A stretch of 64,000 nt of DNA, from NCBI GenBank assembly GCA_027943335.1, contig BSBK01001303.1, forward strand, positions 124,001-188,000, in the 5' to 3' direction. The notes under the pieces are model-generated. The model searched no databases and had not been told where the DNA came from. It saw only the letters and a program-made list of their open reading frames with translations. Source of the stretch: Chamaecyparis obtusa. Lineage: Eukaryota; Streptophyta; Pinopsida; Cupressales; Cupressaceae. The number at the start of each line of letters is the position of its first letter. Positions within the stretch are counted from its first letter, which is position 1. The translations under genes were made by a program, and so were the position numbers. This document shows positions 1 through 11,081 of the stretch, piece by piece.

Positions 1-897
1 GAAACACTGAAAACATGGGCACCCTCTAGGGGGTGACATGACTGTGTGAGGTGCACGTATGTGCATAAGCAATGGGGCAAAGGTTTTGTCTTCTCACCAT
101 TGTTTTGTAGGACTAAGCTATGTGTTTGTTATCAAGTCTTAAACATTGTCCAATTATTATCAAACAAAGACTCCCCTGATGCTATCAAGTTGCTTTTTCC
201 TTGATAGTTCTGTTAAGGACTGCTTCTTGTATCACAACTACTTGATTTGAACCTTTATGTCTTTAAACGAATGCTTGAAATCCCAAAATGAGATTGTTGA
301 TTAAACTATTCTTCAAACTTGTCAGGAAATTGGATTTTTTGTCAGACATCAATTCAGGATTGTACCTCAAAATTAAACTTTAACCTCAAAAAGTGTGTCA
401 GACTGTCATATTTTGCACTTTTCCCACGTGAATTTTCACTCTTCAAAGCACTTTCTCATGTGAGAATTTGTTCTCTCGCACAAAGGTTGGTGTTCTCTCA
501 CGCGGCTTGGTACTCTCTCACATGAGACTGTAGCCTAGTTTTCAAAATAGAGACTTGTTTTTCATTGACTATTTGACTTTTTATCTGATCTACTTTTTGT
601 TTGAGGTCTATTTTTCTATTTTCCTATTGTTCACTATTAGAAATTGGCTGTTTTGAGTTAGGAATCGATCGATCTTTACTTTGAATCATGTCATCTCTCA
701 TTGGTTTGCCTTATCTTTTTATGATTTTTGTATCTTGTGTTGCGATAGTCTTATCTTGGCTATTCTAGCCACCTCTTTTGATGATTCATACCAGGTCCAT
801 CTCACATCTTGGCTGTTCTAGCCTTTATCTTCTTTGTGTTGTTCTTAGAGACTGAGTCTAGCATTATCCTGAGTCCTCTCTCATTTCATCTTCATCT
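1..897 (+). other. 5' leader of Tat-like element, no gene seen
   Basis: This stretch precedes the first gag-like start codon at 898 and holds no convincing gene. It is pyrimidine-rich. It carries a cluster of near-palindromic CTC-n4-GAG motifs: CTCATGTGAG at 455-464 and its exact reverse complement CTCACATGAG at 517-526. Related CTCACG and CTCGCA words lie between them. The short repeated phrase CTTGGCTRTTCTAGCC occurs near 752 and 812. I could not find a primer-binding site or an LTR end, so I cannot say whether any of it is 5' LTR or only untranslated leader. Confidence 0.4.
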
Positions 898-2080
898 ATG
901 ACTATCATGACTAGAAGTGGCAAGACTTATCCATTTAGAATCCTGATCAAGGTAGAAGCGAACCTCCTAATCAAGAAATAGATCCTCCTGAATCTGTTGC
1001 AAAATCTAAACTTTGTGAGATATCCTCAATTTCCTCATTGAATACTTTGAAAGATAGTCTATCTCAACCATCACCTCCGGTGTTTCAAGAGTATTTTAAT
1101 CCATTGTTTGAAGCACAACCCGGTTTCTCATTTCAAGAGCAAGACAACTCATTCTTCCAAGACAACTCATTGTTTCACAACTTTGGAAGACCTCTTCCTC
1201 AGACTAATCCTATTATCGTACCTATTGATCCTACTAAGAATAATCCTATCATTGAAACTTGTGATACTGTTGATGATATCTTCTCGCCTAAATTTGTTAA
1301 ATCTTTTGATCATGTTCATTCACCAAAGGTTACCATGGCCGCACCCTTTCGACACTAGACATATCATTTCATTGAGAATTCATGTACTGCACAAGCCTAC
1401 AACAAGATGGGAGGTCCATTTGACTTCCAACTGGGCAAGTACATTCAAACCTTTGATCAATCTCAAAACAATCAATATCATGGTCAATCCTCTAATGACC
1501 CACGTCATGCTCAACCTTGGAATGAGTAGCCTCATGGTCAATCTCAACATGACCAAAATCAATCCCAAAATGATGATCAATCTCGAAGCAAACCTTAAGG
1601 TGATCGACAACCCACCTATTTCTATTGTCCTCCTCCATTCGATCAAAACAAGATGATCAGAAACAAGATCAAATTTTGAGTATTTATGAGATTCTTGGGA
1701 ATGAAAATGAAGTGATAACTCAATAGGATATAGATGTTGCCAAAGCTAATAAGGGTCTTATTAAAATGATGGAGATCCTTCTCCTAGAGGAGAAAGAAAA
1801 GTACTTCCTTGAGCTAGCTAAACAAGGGGCCAAGTTACCTCAAGACTATCAAGTTGATACACTCGTAGCTAAGGAAGAAGAAACTGAGACCACAAAGTTG
1901 CAAAAGATGGTCCAAGAAATGCAAGATCAGATTAGTCAACTTGCAAGGAATAAAGACAAACCCACTCAATAATTTACGATGGAAAGTATTTGTCCTTTCC
2001 CTTTTGACATAAGTCTTCATATGCCACCTTTTCCTAGAGGTGTGGAACTCCCTAAATATGAAAAATACTTGGGTGCAACT
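898..2080 (+). pseudogene. gag, N-terminal segment (Tat-like)
   Basis: An ATG at 898 (or 907) opens a frame beginning MTIMTRSGKTY, which resembles the TRSGK-type starts of plant Ty3/gypsy Gag proteins. A Pro/Gln/Asn-rich low-complexity stretch follows (about 1038-1660), rich in QN, HGQ and DQ. A charged, probably coiled-coil part follows (about 1766-1972, with EEKEKYFLELAKQ and LQKMVQEMQDQ). The start of the Gag core (FPRGVELPKYEKYLG) lies near 2032-2071. Reading needs frame changes, and stops fall at glutamine codons. The core is cut at 2080 by LTR-like DNA and does not simply resume on the other side. Confidence 0.55.
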
Positions 2081-3075
2081 TGTATACACCTAAAAATGGT
2101 CATCTAGACTATTAGCCCCTTGCTAGCATTTTTGCTAAAATCATCAATTGCTTGTTCTTGATCAAATCCTAGTCCTATCATTTATTTGATTATTTTCTAT
2201 GGGCTAACCATCTTATCTTAAGTCTTTATTTATTAAAAGGAATATTTCCTCCCCTTTTATTAAATAAAAAGCCCCACTTTTCTTCTTATCCTAAGTTGCA
2301 CAAATAAAGCATTTAATTCTTATTTATAAAGAAAAATAAAATAAAAAATAAAAGAAAAGCACTTTTTGTCTCACATGGACATAAAGTAAATGCTCAACAT
2401 AAAGTAAATGCTTCTAATTTTCCTATTGGAGGTTATTTGTGCACAAGGATCAAGCTTCTTTTTTTCTCCACCGTTGATTAAATCTTTTGCCTCTTAATCT
2501 CCATGGTCCATTGATTTTTCACCTCCTATAAAAGAAGAGCTCTCTTCCTCATTTGCACACACAAATTTTTATGCTATTGTTATGCTATAGGTTTTCTAGG
2601 TCATCTTGGAGCTTTTGGAGATATTCTTGCATCTAGGGTTTGAAGATTTGGAGCATTGTTGGCATTCATCTTGGATCTTCATCAACACTCTATCTTCTTG
2701 TCTTCATTCTTGCATCATCATGGATTTCTTGCTTCATAGTTAGATTTCATTTTCATGCATAGTATTTGCATTTTCATAGCTTCATTCTTAGCTTAGATTT
2801 CCTTTTATGCAATAGATTAACTTGCATTGTCATATAGATTTTCTTTGCATTGCATACATTTGGCTTCATTGGAGATATTGGCATTCTTTCCCTTGTCTTC
2901 CTTGAATCTCCCATTGCATGGTTTACTAGCAAGGTTATAGGCTTAATAGCTCTAGCTAAGAGCATTCTTAAAAACCCTTGCACTCCATGCCTAGGGAGCT
3001 ATGGATCGATTTGTGAGGGCTCATTCTTGAGTTTTCTTGCATGTAAGGATTCATAGAAGTGTGACAACATTTTAT
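2081..3075 (+). mobile_element. Probable nested solo LTR
   Basis: The gag reading is broken by about 1 kb of non-coding DNA. It starts TGTATACACCTAAAAATGG, similar to the LTR start at 16467 (TGTAATACCCTAAAATTGG), so the two LTRs may be related. A TATA box (TATAAAAG, 2527-2534) precedes a pyrimidine-rich leader, as in an LTR promoter. The 3' end is uncertain: GTGACA at 3061-3066 or CACACA near 3081. No PPT or PBS flanks it and no clean target-site duplication is visible (CAACT before; CAACA is a possible decayed partner after). It could instead be the LTR end of a fragment joined to a second gag copy. Confidence 0.4.
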
Positions 3076-3079
3076 CACA

Positions 3080-4888
3080 CATAAAAATGATAAAGAAAAG
3101 AATATAAATAAAGATCAAGATCAGGAACCCTCCATATCATCCAATTCTCTTCATGATGTATCTCCTCCATTTCATGGTTCTTTTGATCCTCTACGCTCTT
3201 CCGCATTCATTCCACCATCTCCTAAGCAAGATCAAGCTACTAATTACACCATTGATCTTATTGATAATCAAAATAACCTTACCACACTTGAGCTTTCCAA
3301 AGATGATACTTCCATTAAGGTTATTAAAAATGGTGTTGTTACTTCTGATGTAAAGCCTATTGAAAATCAAAAGAAAGTTGATACGCTTATGCTATCCAAA
3401 GATCCTTGTCAAGATCGAAGTCTTCCACCTTCTTGTTCTACCGCTTCATGTTCACTTCCACTTTCTACTCTTCCTAAATCTTCACAAGCTTTGTACAATC
3501 CTATCAAAGAAGGTGCTCCTATTCAAGATGTCCAGGATCCTGTTGAAAATTCTAATGCTCACTCTATGGAATTTATGCATGATCAAACCTATCTTATGCA
3601 CTTGTTTCCTCGTAGTTTGGGTGGGCCAGCTATGGAATGGTTCTCTAGATTGCCTACTGGTATTAAGACTTTTGATGAAATGGCTAATCTTTTTCTCTAG
3701 TACTACTCACATAATATTTAGCATCCAGTCAACATTCGGGATCTTTGCAATTTAAAACAGTGACAAGGAGAATCCTTCCTAACATTTCTCCAAAGGTGGA
3801 GACAATTATGTACGAGGTGTCCTCACAAGCTACCAGAGTTTGAGAGACTTGATATTTTCTTGGAAAATCTTGTCCCAGACTTCGGATACCAAGTGCAATT
3901 GCAAGGTCCTCTAACTTTTGATATTATGATCAAACAAGCAGTGCGAATAGAGGCCTTTATGATCAAGAAGGGAGAATTAACTTTGAATAAGGACAACAAA
4001 CAAGGATTCTCTGCAAACAAGGATAAAGGAAAGACTATCAATAAGAATAGAGATGTAGTAAATGATGGAGTGGTGGATAATGTTACTACAAAGCCTTCAA
4101 AGCCTACTTTTAATCTTACTTCTAGTATACAAGCAGCTTAGGAAGCCGAAAAGACCACAACAGATAATCAACAAACTTCAAGATTTGCTAGGAACAAACC
4201 TTGGGCCTCTCGACCCAAGTGTGATTTCACCTCTTTGGGAGAGCCTCTTGATGTGGTCTATAAAACTCTTATAGAAAATTAGGTTCTTACTCCTTTGGAA
4301 AAGTGTACTTATGACCCACAACCATGACCTCATTGGTGGAATGATAATGCTTACTGTGACTATCACCATAACATTGGTCATAAGACTTCTACTTGTCTCC
4401 AACTGAAGCATAAGGTTCAAGATCTCATTGAAAATGGTAACATCCTTATGGAGAACCATAATAAGAATTCCGACCATCAAGCCTTTAAGGATCCCTTCCC
4501 TCCTCATGAGAAGGGCAAGTCTTCAAACACCAAGAATACCAATGCTAAAGTCAATTACACGTATACTAATAATGACAATGTTATTGGTATGATCAAACCT
4601 ATCGAGATAGAGTATTGTGACATGATCATTTCTAAAGGGAGTGATGATGCTCCCAAATCTAAGAATCCTTTTATCTTGTGTAGTTCTACATCTTGTTTGT
4701 CTAAATCTGAACAATCTCAAGACTATGCTAATGTTGTCACTCGATCACGAGGAAGAGTTGTTTTGAAAGGTCTTGATGCTAAAATGTCCACTCCAAAACA
4801 AATTGTAGATAAGAGACCTGATGCTTCTACATCCACTCTGAAGCAAATTGTGGATAAGACTATTGTTGGCCCACCAACAAGAATGTGA
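3080..4888 (+). pseudogene. gag, core and zinc knuckle (Tat-like)
   Basis: A frame open without an ATG from about 3080 to 3700 leads into the retrotransposon Gag core (YLMHLFPRSLGGPAMEWFS near 3590-3647). It continues with frame changes through SFLTFLQRWRQLC-type sequence to about 4140. A CCHC-like knuckle of the form C-x2-H-x4-H-x4-C lies at 4355-4396, with GH before the last cysteine spacing. That form is common in this Gag family. A basic/charged tail runs from 4448 to 4888. Frames shift at about 3700 and 4140. The N-terminal 3080-3530 part resembles in style the segment at 1000-1350, so two gag copies may have been joined here. Confidence 0.6.
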
Positions 4889-5066
4889 AATCTATTCCTA
4901 CTGCTAGCTCGGCTAGTATAGCATCCTAGATCAACTTCAGCGAACCAATGCTTAGATTACCATTTTTGATTTATTGAAGATCTCGCCTACTCATAGGTAG
5001 ATTTTGGATAAGGCCCTTGCCAAGGCAAATGTTCCCAAGGATCTCAATCTCAACTAGTTCCAATCT

Positions 5067-5553
5067 ATGGTGGGTCATTTGACCTTGCCTCACTATCTAT
5101 CTTTCTCTAAAGAAGATGATCACTCTTTGAGTCACCTGCTTAATGCTCCCTTGCATATAGAGGTCATGATAGGTCCTAAGAACATCTGCCAAGTGCTCAT
5201 AGACAATGGTGTTGGTCTTAATATCTATTCTGCTAAACTACTCACTCAGCTAGGTTATGATGAGAATTGTATAGACCCTCACAAAAAGATTACCATCAAA
5301 GCTTATGATGAGGAAGAATGCAAGTCCCAAGGCTTACTTGTGCTACCTATCCGTGTAGGTCCTGTTGAGAGAGATGTTACTTTCTAAGTGCTTGATATTC
5401 CTCTTTCCTACAATATCTTGTGGGGTAGGCCTTGGATTCATGAGATGCAGGTTGTTTTGTCTATGTATCATCAATGCATTAAGTTCCCATTCCATGGGGT
5501 GGAAGTCACTATACCTGCAAATACCAATTTCTCTTGTAACACTCTTGCGTAAA
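5067..5553 (+). pseudogene. Retropepsin-like aspartic protease domain
   Basis: The segment contains VLIDNGVGLNIYSAKLLTQLG (split here only as a motif: IDNG near 5200) and, after one in-frame TAA at 5386, YNILWGRPWIH with STYH-like SMYHQCIKFP. These two blocks are the usual start and end of the plant Ty3/gypsy protease that cuts Gag-Pol. The active-site triad reads D-N-G rather than the common D-S/T-G. That form occurs in this lineage, so it need not be a loss. It sits directly between the gag tail and the G-patch ORF, as expected. Confidence 0.65.
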
Positions 5554-5666
5554 CCACAAATAGCTTTTTTCTAGAAAATAGAGAATCCACTGAGTTTTAT
5601 GATGCTAAGCTAAAAGAAATGGAACAAACTTTGAGACTTAAGGATACAGACATGGGAGAATACTGA

Positions 5667-6791
5667 ATGGAACCTGTGCTATCACTAGCTGCTCTACCTC
5701 TGTCTCCATGCTCTCATGGGAGACCTTCTGAGGAAAAAAAACTTTCTAATGCTCCTCCTCAAATAGTTTATGATGGTGCCTTTGTAAGGGCCTCTACGCC
5801 TTTAGAAGATGAGAATGAAGAGAGAGCTATCAGAGCATGGATATATAAAGGAAAAGAAATAGCTGAAACAACCACTCCACCTCCAGATTTAGAGCAAGAA
5901 CCATATAGTGAGGCCTTCAAGATCATGAAGCACTTTGGTTATAAAAGGAGTGGTCCTATAGGGAAAAATGATAATGGCTTACTAAAGCCCATTGAAGCTA
6001 TGGGCTGCCGCACAAAAGATACTAGTGGCTTAGGCTTTAAAAAGACTCCCTTTCATTTGGGGACCAAGAAATTTGTGTCATCTCTTGAGCCTGAACCTAA
6101 ACCTAAACAAGAAATTGAAGATGCCACTCCAGAAGTGAATCCAGAGGCCAGCTCTGATGAAGATACATTTCCATATCCTATTCCTCCGGATCTTGCGGCA
6201 CTCTTTGCCGAACCTGACGAACCTATCATACTTGTCCATATGGTAGAGATAGATATTGATACTGATAATGATTTTGATAAAACTTCCTCAGTGTACAAAT
6301 TCACATATGAGGAATGGAAAGCAACACTAAATGATGATCCTAATTTTCAAGGTGAATGATATAGGTCCCCACATTTTCAAAAGTATTTTGAACAAGAACA
6401 ACTTCAGCAAGCTATTAATGCCATAAAGGATAATAATGAGTCTGATGATGTTGCTAATGAAATTCACACATCAAGTACTGACTCACATGAATATGAGTTT
6501 GACTCTTTTTCTGATGCTACTTATGATGTTGACATAGATACTGTTCATGTGTATGAAGGACTCCTCAAAGTAGGTGAAGGGTCTGGTGCTAGGCCACATG
6601 AATTAGATGCCACTAATGTTAACATGTCCTCTACTTCTAATGTAACGTCTTATAGGGATTTGAATGCTCCTTTGGATGAGATTTCTCTAGGTCTTGACTT
6701 GATCGTCAGTTCTTTTGAGGGTTATATCATGAATGCAATTGAACCAGTCACTACTCCCCTTTCACTCCGCCGTCCCGATCTGATAAGCTAG
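5667..6791 (+). pseudogene. G-patch ORF between protease and RT
   Basis: One frame runs from the ATG at 5667 to 6791, broken by a single TGA at 6357-6359 (CGA to TGA is the simplest cause). Residues about 82-130 form a G-patch-like module: FKIMKHFGYK, then GPIGKNDNGL, then GCRTKDTSGLGFKK, with the regularly spaced aromatic and glycine residues of that nucleic-acid-binding fold. The rest is acidic, with a Glu/Asp/Pro-rich middle and a D/T-rich block near 6480-6545. It lies where other plant Gag-Pol proteins carry a linker. Its role in the element (RNA binding or protease cofactor) is inference. Confidence 0.6.
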
Positions 6792-7140
6792 AACTCCCCT
6801 TCTTAATCCAATTAAGTCCTAATGTTCCAGAATGATTATGATCTAGCCTTTTACCTCCATGCTATTGAACCTATGATGTCTTCCACCAGTGAAAGCAGTG
6901 TCAACATGACAGAGGTGGATATCAAGTATCTCAGTAAAAAAGTTAAAAGAAGAAAAAAATAGATGCTCTGATGGTGAAAACCACTTTGTGGCATTATCAG
7001 AGCCAAAAATAGTAAAAATAAAAGATGTATCCAAGGGTGAAAACCTCTATGAGGCACCCAAGGATGAGATACTTGATACACTTCTGAGCCACTTTGAAGA
7101 GAGGTAATAAGTATTGATTGAGCTGACATAGCCAGTCAAT
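6792..7140 (+). pseudogene. Pol linker upstream of RT
   Basis: The frame carries two echoing peptides, GENHFVA (6974-6994) and GENLYEA (7036-7056), followed by KDEILDTLLSHFEER. This is the acidic linker that precedes the reverse transcriptase in plant Ty3/gypsy polyproteins. At the DNA level both peptide copies are hairpins: 6965-6976 pairs with 6992-7003, and 7035-7039 pairs with 7055-7059. They share the core GGTGAAAACC...GGCA with four non-coding hairpins downstream at 10511-10828. Confidence 0.45.
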
Positions 7141-8554
7141 TTGGGTACAGAGGCTGCTCCACAGATTATTCACTTAGCACAATCATTGTCTGCTGAAGAA
7201 AAAGAAGAGTTCACAAGCTTCTTTCAGAGAAATAAAATAAACTTTGTATGGACCTACTATGACATTCCTAGATTAGACCCTAATCTAATCATGCATCATT
7301 TGTCCATCGCACTAGGTATCAAACCTATTAAATAGAAGCTGCGAAAGATGCATCCACACGTAGCGCTTTTGGTTAAAGAAGAGTTGGAAAATCTCCTTAA
7401 GGCTGGTTTCATAAGAACTATTGATTATGTAGAATGGATTTCAAACATTGTTCCAGTCACTAAACATGATAAATCCATTTGTGTGTATGGATTTCAGAGA
7501 TCTCAATAAGGCATGTCCAAAAGATGACTTCCCACTGCCTAATATTGATATGATAGTAGACATGACAATAGGATATGAGATGTATTCCTTGATGGATGGA
7601 TTTTCTAGCTATAATCAAATCAAAATTGTGCCAGAAGATCAAGAAAAGACCACTTTCACATGTTCTTGGGGCACCTTTTGCTAGAATATCATGCCTTTTG
7701 GGCTTAAGAATGCTAGAGCAACATATTAGAGAGTTGTTACCACTATTTTCCATGAAATGATGCATAAAATGATGGAGGATTATGTGGACAATACTTTATT
7801 CAAAAGCATGTAGCAAAGAACTCATCTCATAGATTTGGGTCCCATCCTTGACCGCATGGAACAATTTAGTCTCAAAGTTAATTCGAAGAAATGTGCTTTC
7901 GGTGTTACTTCTAGGAAACTCTTGGGTTATATCATTTTAGCTAAAGGCATAGAAGTTGATCCTGAAAAGGTGCAAGATATTATGGACATGCCTCCACCCA
8001 AGAATATTAGTCAAATGAGAGGGTTATAAGGAAGGCCACAATCTATCTGGTGCTTCATTTCACAGTTGACAGACAAGTTACAACCATTCACTAAAACTTT
8101 GCATAAGAATGTGACCTATGAATGGAATGAGGAATGTGACAAGGGACTTACTCAAATAAAATAGTATCTTGCTAATCCACCAATTTTGATGCCTCCTATT
8201 CATGGGAAGCTGCTTATATTGTACATCTCAGCAACAAACACATCCTTGGGTGCTCTCCTAGCTCAAGAAGATCAGAACAACAAAGAAATAGCCATATACT
8301 ATATCAGCAAAACATTGGTTTCCTATGAAATGAATTATTCTATCATGGAGAAGGCTTGTTTAGCAGTGGTATTTTCTTCTCAAAAGTTGTGGCATTATAT
8401 GCTAGCTCATACCATAAGGCTTATTGCAAAAATTGATCCACTAAAGTACTTGTTGAGCAAGGCTTCCCTCACAGGTAGATTAGCGAAGTGGGTGATGATA
8501 CTTAGTGAATTTGACATTGAGTATGTAGAAAGAAAAGCTATTAAGGGACAATAA
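7141..8554 (+). pseudogene. Reverse transcriptase and first RNase H
   Basis: RT motifs in order: MDFRDLNKACPKDDFPLP (7490-7545), YSLMDGFSSYNQIKI (near 7582-7626), MPFGLKNARATY (near 7690-7728), and the catalytic box YVDN (7781-7792). The second catalytic aspartate of YVDD has become asparagine, so the enzyme would be inactive. The connection and first RNase H follow (8186-8554), with ILYISATNTSLGALL, ISKTL, MEKACLAVVF and HYMLAHTIRL. Stops at about 7333, 7681, 7728, 8028 and 8162 are mostly TAG at expected Gln positions. Length and order match a Ty3/gypsy Pol. Confidence 0.8.
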
Positions 8555-9070
8555 ATTGCTGATCAGCTGGCAGAAGCTCCTTTGAAAGATCACCAGCCTT
8601 TGAGTATTGAATTCCTAGATGAATCCATCATGCTTCTCACACATCAATCTTGGAGCATGTTCTTTGATGGATCATTCACTTAGCAAGGATCCGATGCAAG
8701 CATTCTGTTTGTTACACCTCAAAGATACTCATTGCCAAAAGCATATAAAATGTTGTTTCCCTACACAAACAACATATTTGAATATGAAGCTCTCAGTAAT
8801 GGAATGAAGATAGCCCTTGAATGGCGTGTGGATGAGCTCAAGGTCTTTGGAGACTCTCAGTTAATCATCAACTAAGTCAACAATGTCTACCAAACAAAGG
8901 ATGACAAGCTAATACCTTACAAAAGAATGGTGGATGATCTCAAATAGTACTTTGCACACATTTCTTTCCAGTAGATTCCAAGGGTAGACAATAAAGTAGT
9001 TGATGCTATGGCCACTCTCACCTCAATGTTACAAAAGCTGGAAAATGACTTTAGATACAAATTCTAGGTG
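8555..9070 (+). pseudogene. Second (plant/archaeal-type) RNase H domain
   Basis: After the first RNase H and its tether (IADQLAEAPLKDH), a second RNase H fold appears. MFFDGSFT (near 8659) holds the first acidic residue, EYEALSNGMKIAL (near 8779) the glutamate, VFGDSQLIIN (near 8845) the next aspartate, and VDNKVVDAMATL (near 8987) the last. All four acidic positions are present. Stops lie at 8681, 8874, 8946 and 8973, three of them TAG. This additional RNase H is a known acquisition of the Tat lineage and is the main reason for that assignment. Confidence 0.7.
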
Positions 9071-10400
9071 GAGGCATTACACTACCTTGCCTATGATATT
9101 TCTGAATTTGGGATGATCTATTTAGTCATTGGACATGATTCATCCCGCTACCACCATATCTTTTCCTACCTTCATGACCAAATCATTCCAAACACCTATA
9201 CCTAGAATGAAAAGCATCACCTAATTCGTACTGCTTCATAGTATGTCCTCATAGTGAATGACTTGTATAGACAGGGTCTAGATGGTACTCTCCTTAGGTG
9301 CTTAGAACCCAATGAGTCCAAACATGTGCTAGCTGAGGTACATGAAGGTATATGTGGGTCTCATTCTAGTGGTTTAACGTTAGCCCAGAAACTTATTAGA
9401 GCTAGTTATTACTAGCTAGACATGGAAAAAGAAGCTGTTCAATATGTCAAGACTTGAAAGCAATGCCAATTTCATGGAAATTTGATTCATGCTCCTGCTA
9501 ATGAGCTTAGTCCTCTCATTAGTTTCTGGCCATTTCAGCAATGAGCCTTTGACTTGGTCGGTCAGATACATCCTTCTTCTTCAAGAGGACATAAGTTCAT
9601 CATCACAGCTACTGATTACTTTACCAAGTGGGTTGAGGTAGTGCCTCTAGCTATAGCTAATAGTAAGACTATTGCTATGTTCATACTAAACTATATCATT
9701 TGCAGATATGGTATACCCTCATCTATTATCACTAACAATGGGGGAAAATTCAAAAATAAGGACCTGATAGACTTATGCACCAAATTTAGAATTATTTAGC
9801 ATTGGTCATCTATCTATTATCCTTAGGGTAATGGACAAGTAGAGGCTTCTAATAAGACCATTTTAAAAATCTTGCATTGAATAGCTCATAAATCTGGTAG
9901 AGATTGGCATCTCCAGATTAATCTGGCTTTGTGGGCCTACAGAACAAGTATCCGATCACCAATGAGAGCCACTCCCTTCACCTTGGTTTATGGAGTAGAG
10001 GCAGTATTACCTATTGAGGTTGAGATTCTGACATTGTGAATCTCTCTAAAGGGCCTCATCACTTATGAAGAAAATAGAATATCCTGGCTTCAAGAGCTTG
10101 AGTTACTTGATGAACATCAGAAGGTGGCGTTCGATCATCTAAGAGCATATCAAAAGAGAATGTCTAAAGCTTACAATAAGAAAGTTAGACAAAGAGAATT
10201 CCAAGTGGGTGATCTCATCCTCAGGGAGAACCCCAAAAATTAGCAGCAGCGAGTTCAGAAAGGCAAATTTGAACCAAACTGGCTTGGTCCGTATGTCATT
10301 ACCACAACATTTGGGTCTGGCACTTATTGACTCTCCACCACTGAAGGAGAACAACTTAAAGAACCTATCAATGCTCTTCACTTGAAGAAATTCTATAGCT
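9071..10400 (+). pseudogene. Integrase (no chromodomain)
   Basis: The His/Cys zinc-binding part is near 9341-9480 (VHEGICGSH ... KQCQFHG), but the first expected Cys of the CxxC pair is a TGA stop. The catalytic core begins at 9554 with ATDYFTKWVEVVPL (first Asp present). The second Asp reads Asn in IITNNGGKF (near 9726-9752), and the Glu is present in GNGQVEASNKT (near 9830). The C-terminal part runs WAYRTSIRSP, TPFTLVYGVEAVLP (near 9970-10015), and ends about 10400 with ALHLKKFYS. No chromodomain follows. Stops at 9543, 9797 and 9824 are W-to-TGA or Q-to-TAG changes. Confidence 0.75.
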
Positions 10401-10860
10401 GAGACATTGCTCATGTGCTCATGTACATATTTATTGGTCTTGAAAAAATCCTTAAAATGATATAATGCAAAAAATCCTAAAAATTGCAAAATGTCCTAAA
10501 AAAAAATGATCATCTTGGTGAAAACCTGGTAAACAGGCACTTTGATGTATCTATTATCTTGGTAAAAATCTGGTAAAGAGGCACCTTGATAATAATCAAA
10601 AAAATTGAAAATTGAAAAATACATTAAAAAAAAAAGAGTCAAATGATCAAAAATACAAAAAAAGTGAGATATAATAAAATACAAAAAAAAATAAAAAAAG
10701 AGAAAAGTACAAAAAATTTGAAAAAGAAGAAAATGTGTCATTGATGAAAACCTGGTAAACAGGTGTTATGGTAGCAAAAATAGAATCTCTACCAAGATGG
10801 TGAAAACCTGGTAAACAAGTGCCTCTTGTTTCCTAAAGCTACATCTCATCTCAACATTGC
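10401..10860 (+). repeat. Four GGTGAAAACC hairpins after pol
   Basis: Four copies of a roughly 37-nt unit lie at 10511-10547, 10554-10592, about 10737-10770 and 10793-10828. The core is GGTG-AAAA-CCTG-GTAAA-CAGG-CAC. CCTG pairs with CAGG across a GTAAA loop, GGTG pairs with CAC(T/C), and after a 2-by-2 mismatch an outer stem forms. That outer stem is CATC/GATG in copy 1 and TTATC/GATAA in copy 2. Copies 2 and 4 have decayed inner stems, partly by G-to-A changes. The surrounding DNA is A-rich and non-coding. Confidence 0.6.
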
Positions 10861-11081
10861 TTGGCTTTTAGTTTCCTACTTTAGTTTGCTTTCCCGCCCT
10901 CCTGCTTTTGTTTGTTTCCTATTTTAGTCTATTTCCTACTTTGGTTTTCTAGCTCATGCTCTTGCTTTCAGTTGTCTTCAAGGTTTCCCTCAACTCTTCA
11001 TGGATTGGACCTGGTTCACACTTGGGGGCACCTTCCTGATCTAGGGGGCATTGTCCTATCGCTCTCGAAAGTTTTGTTTGT
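10861..11081 (+). other. Pyrimidine-rich spacer, no gene seen
   Basis: This short T/C-rich stretch has repeated TTTCCTA and TAGTTT words and a CTTGGGGGCA...CTAGGGGGCA pair near 11021-11050. No domain or ORF of note is present. It joins the two hairpin families of the element's 3' region. Confidence 0.4.

Noticed and set aside
319..525. 68-codon frame in the leader
   Set aside because: Low-complexity pyrimidine-rich DNA with no motif. The interest there is the palindromic words, not the frame.
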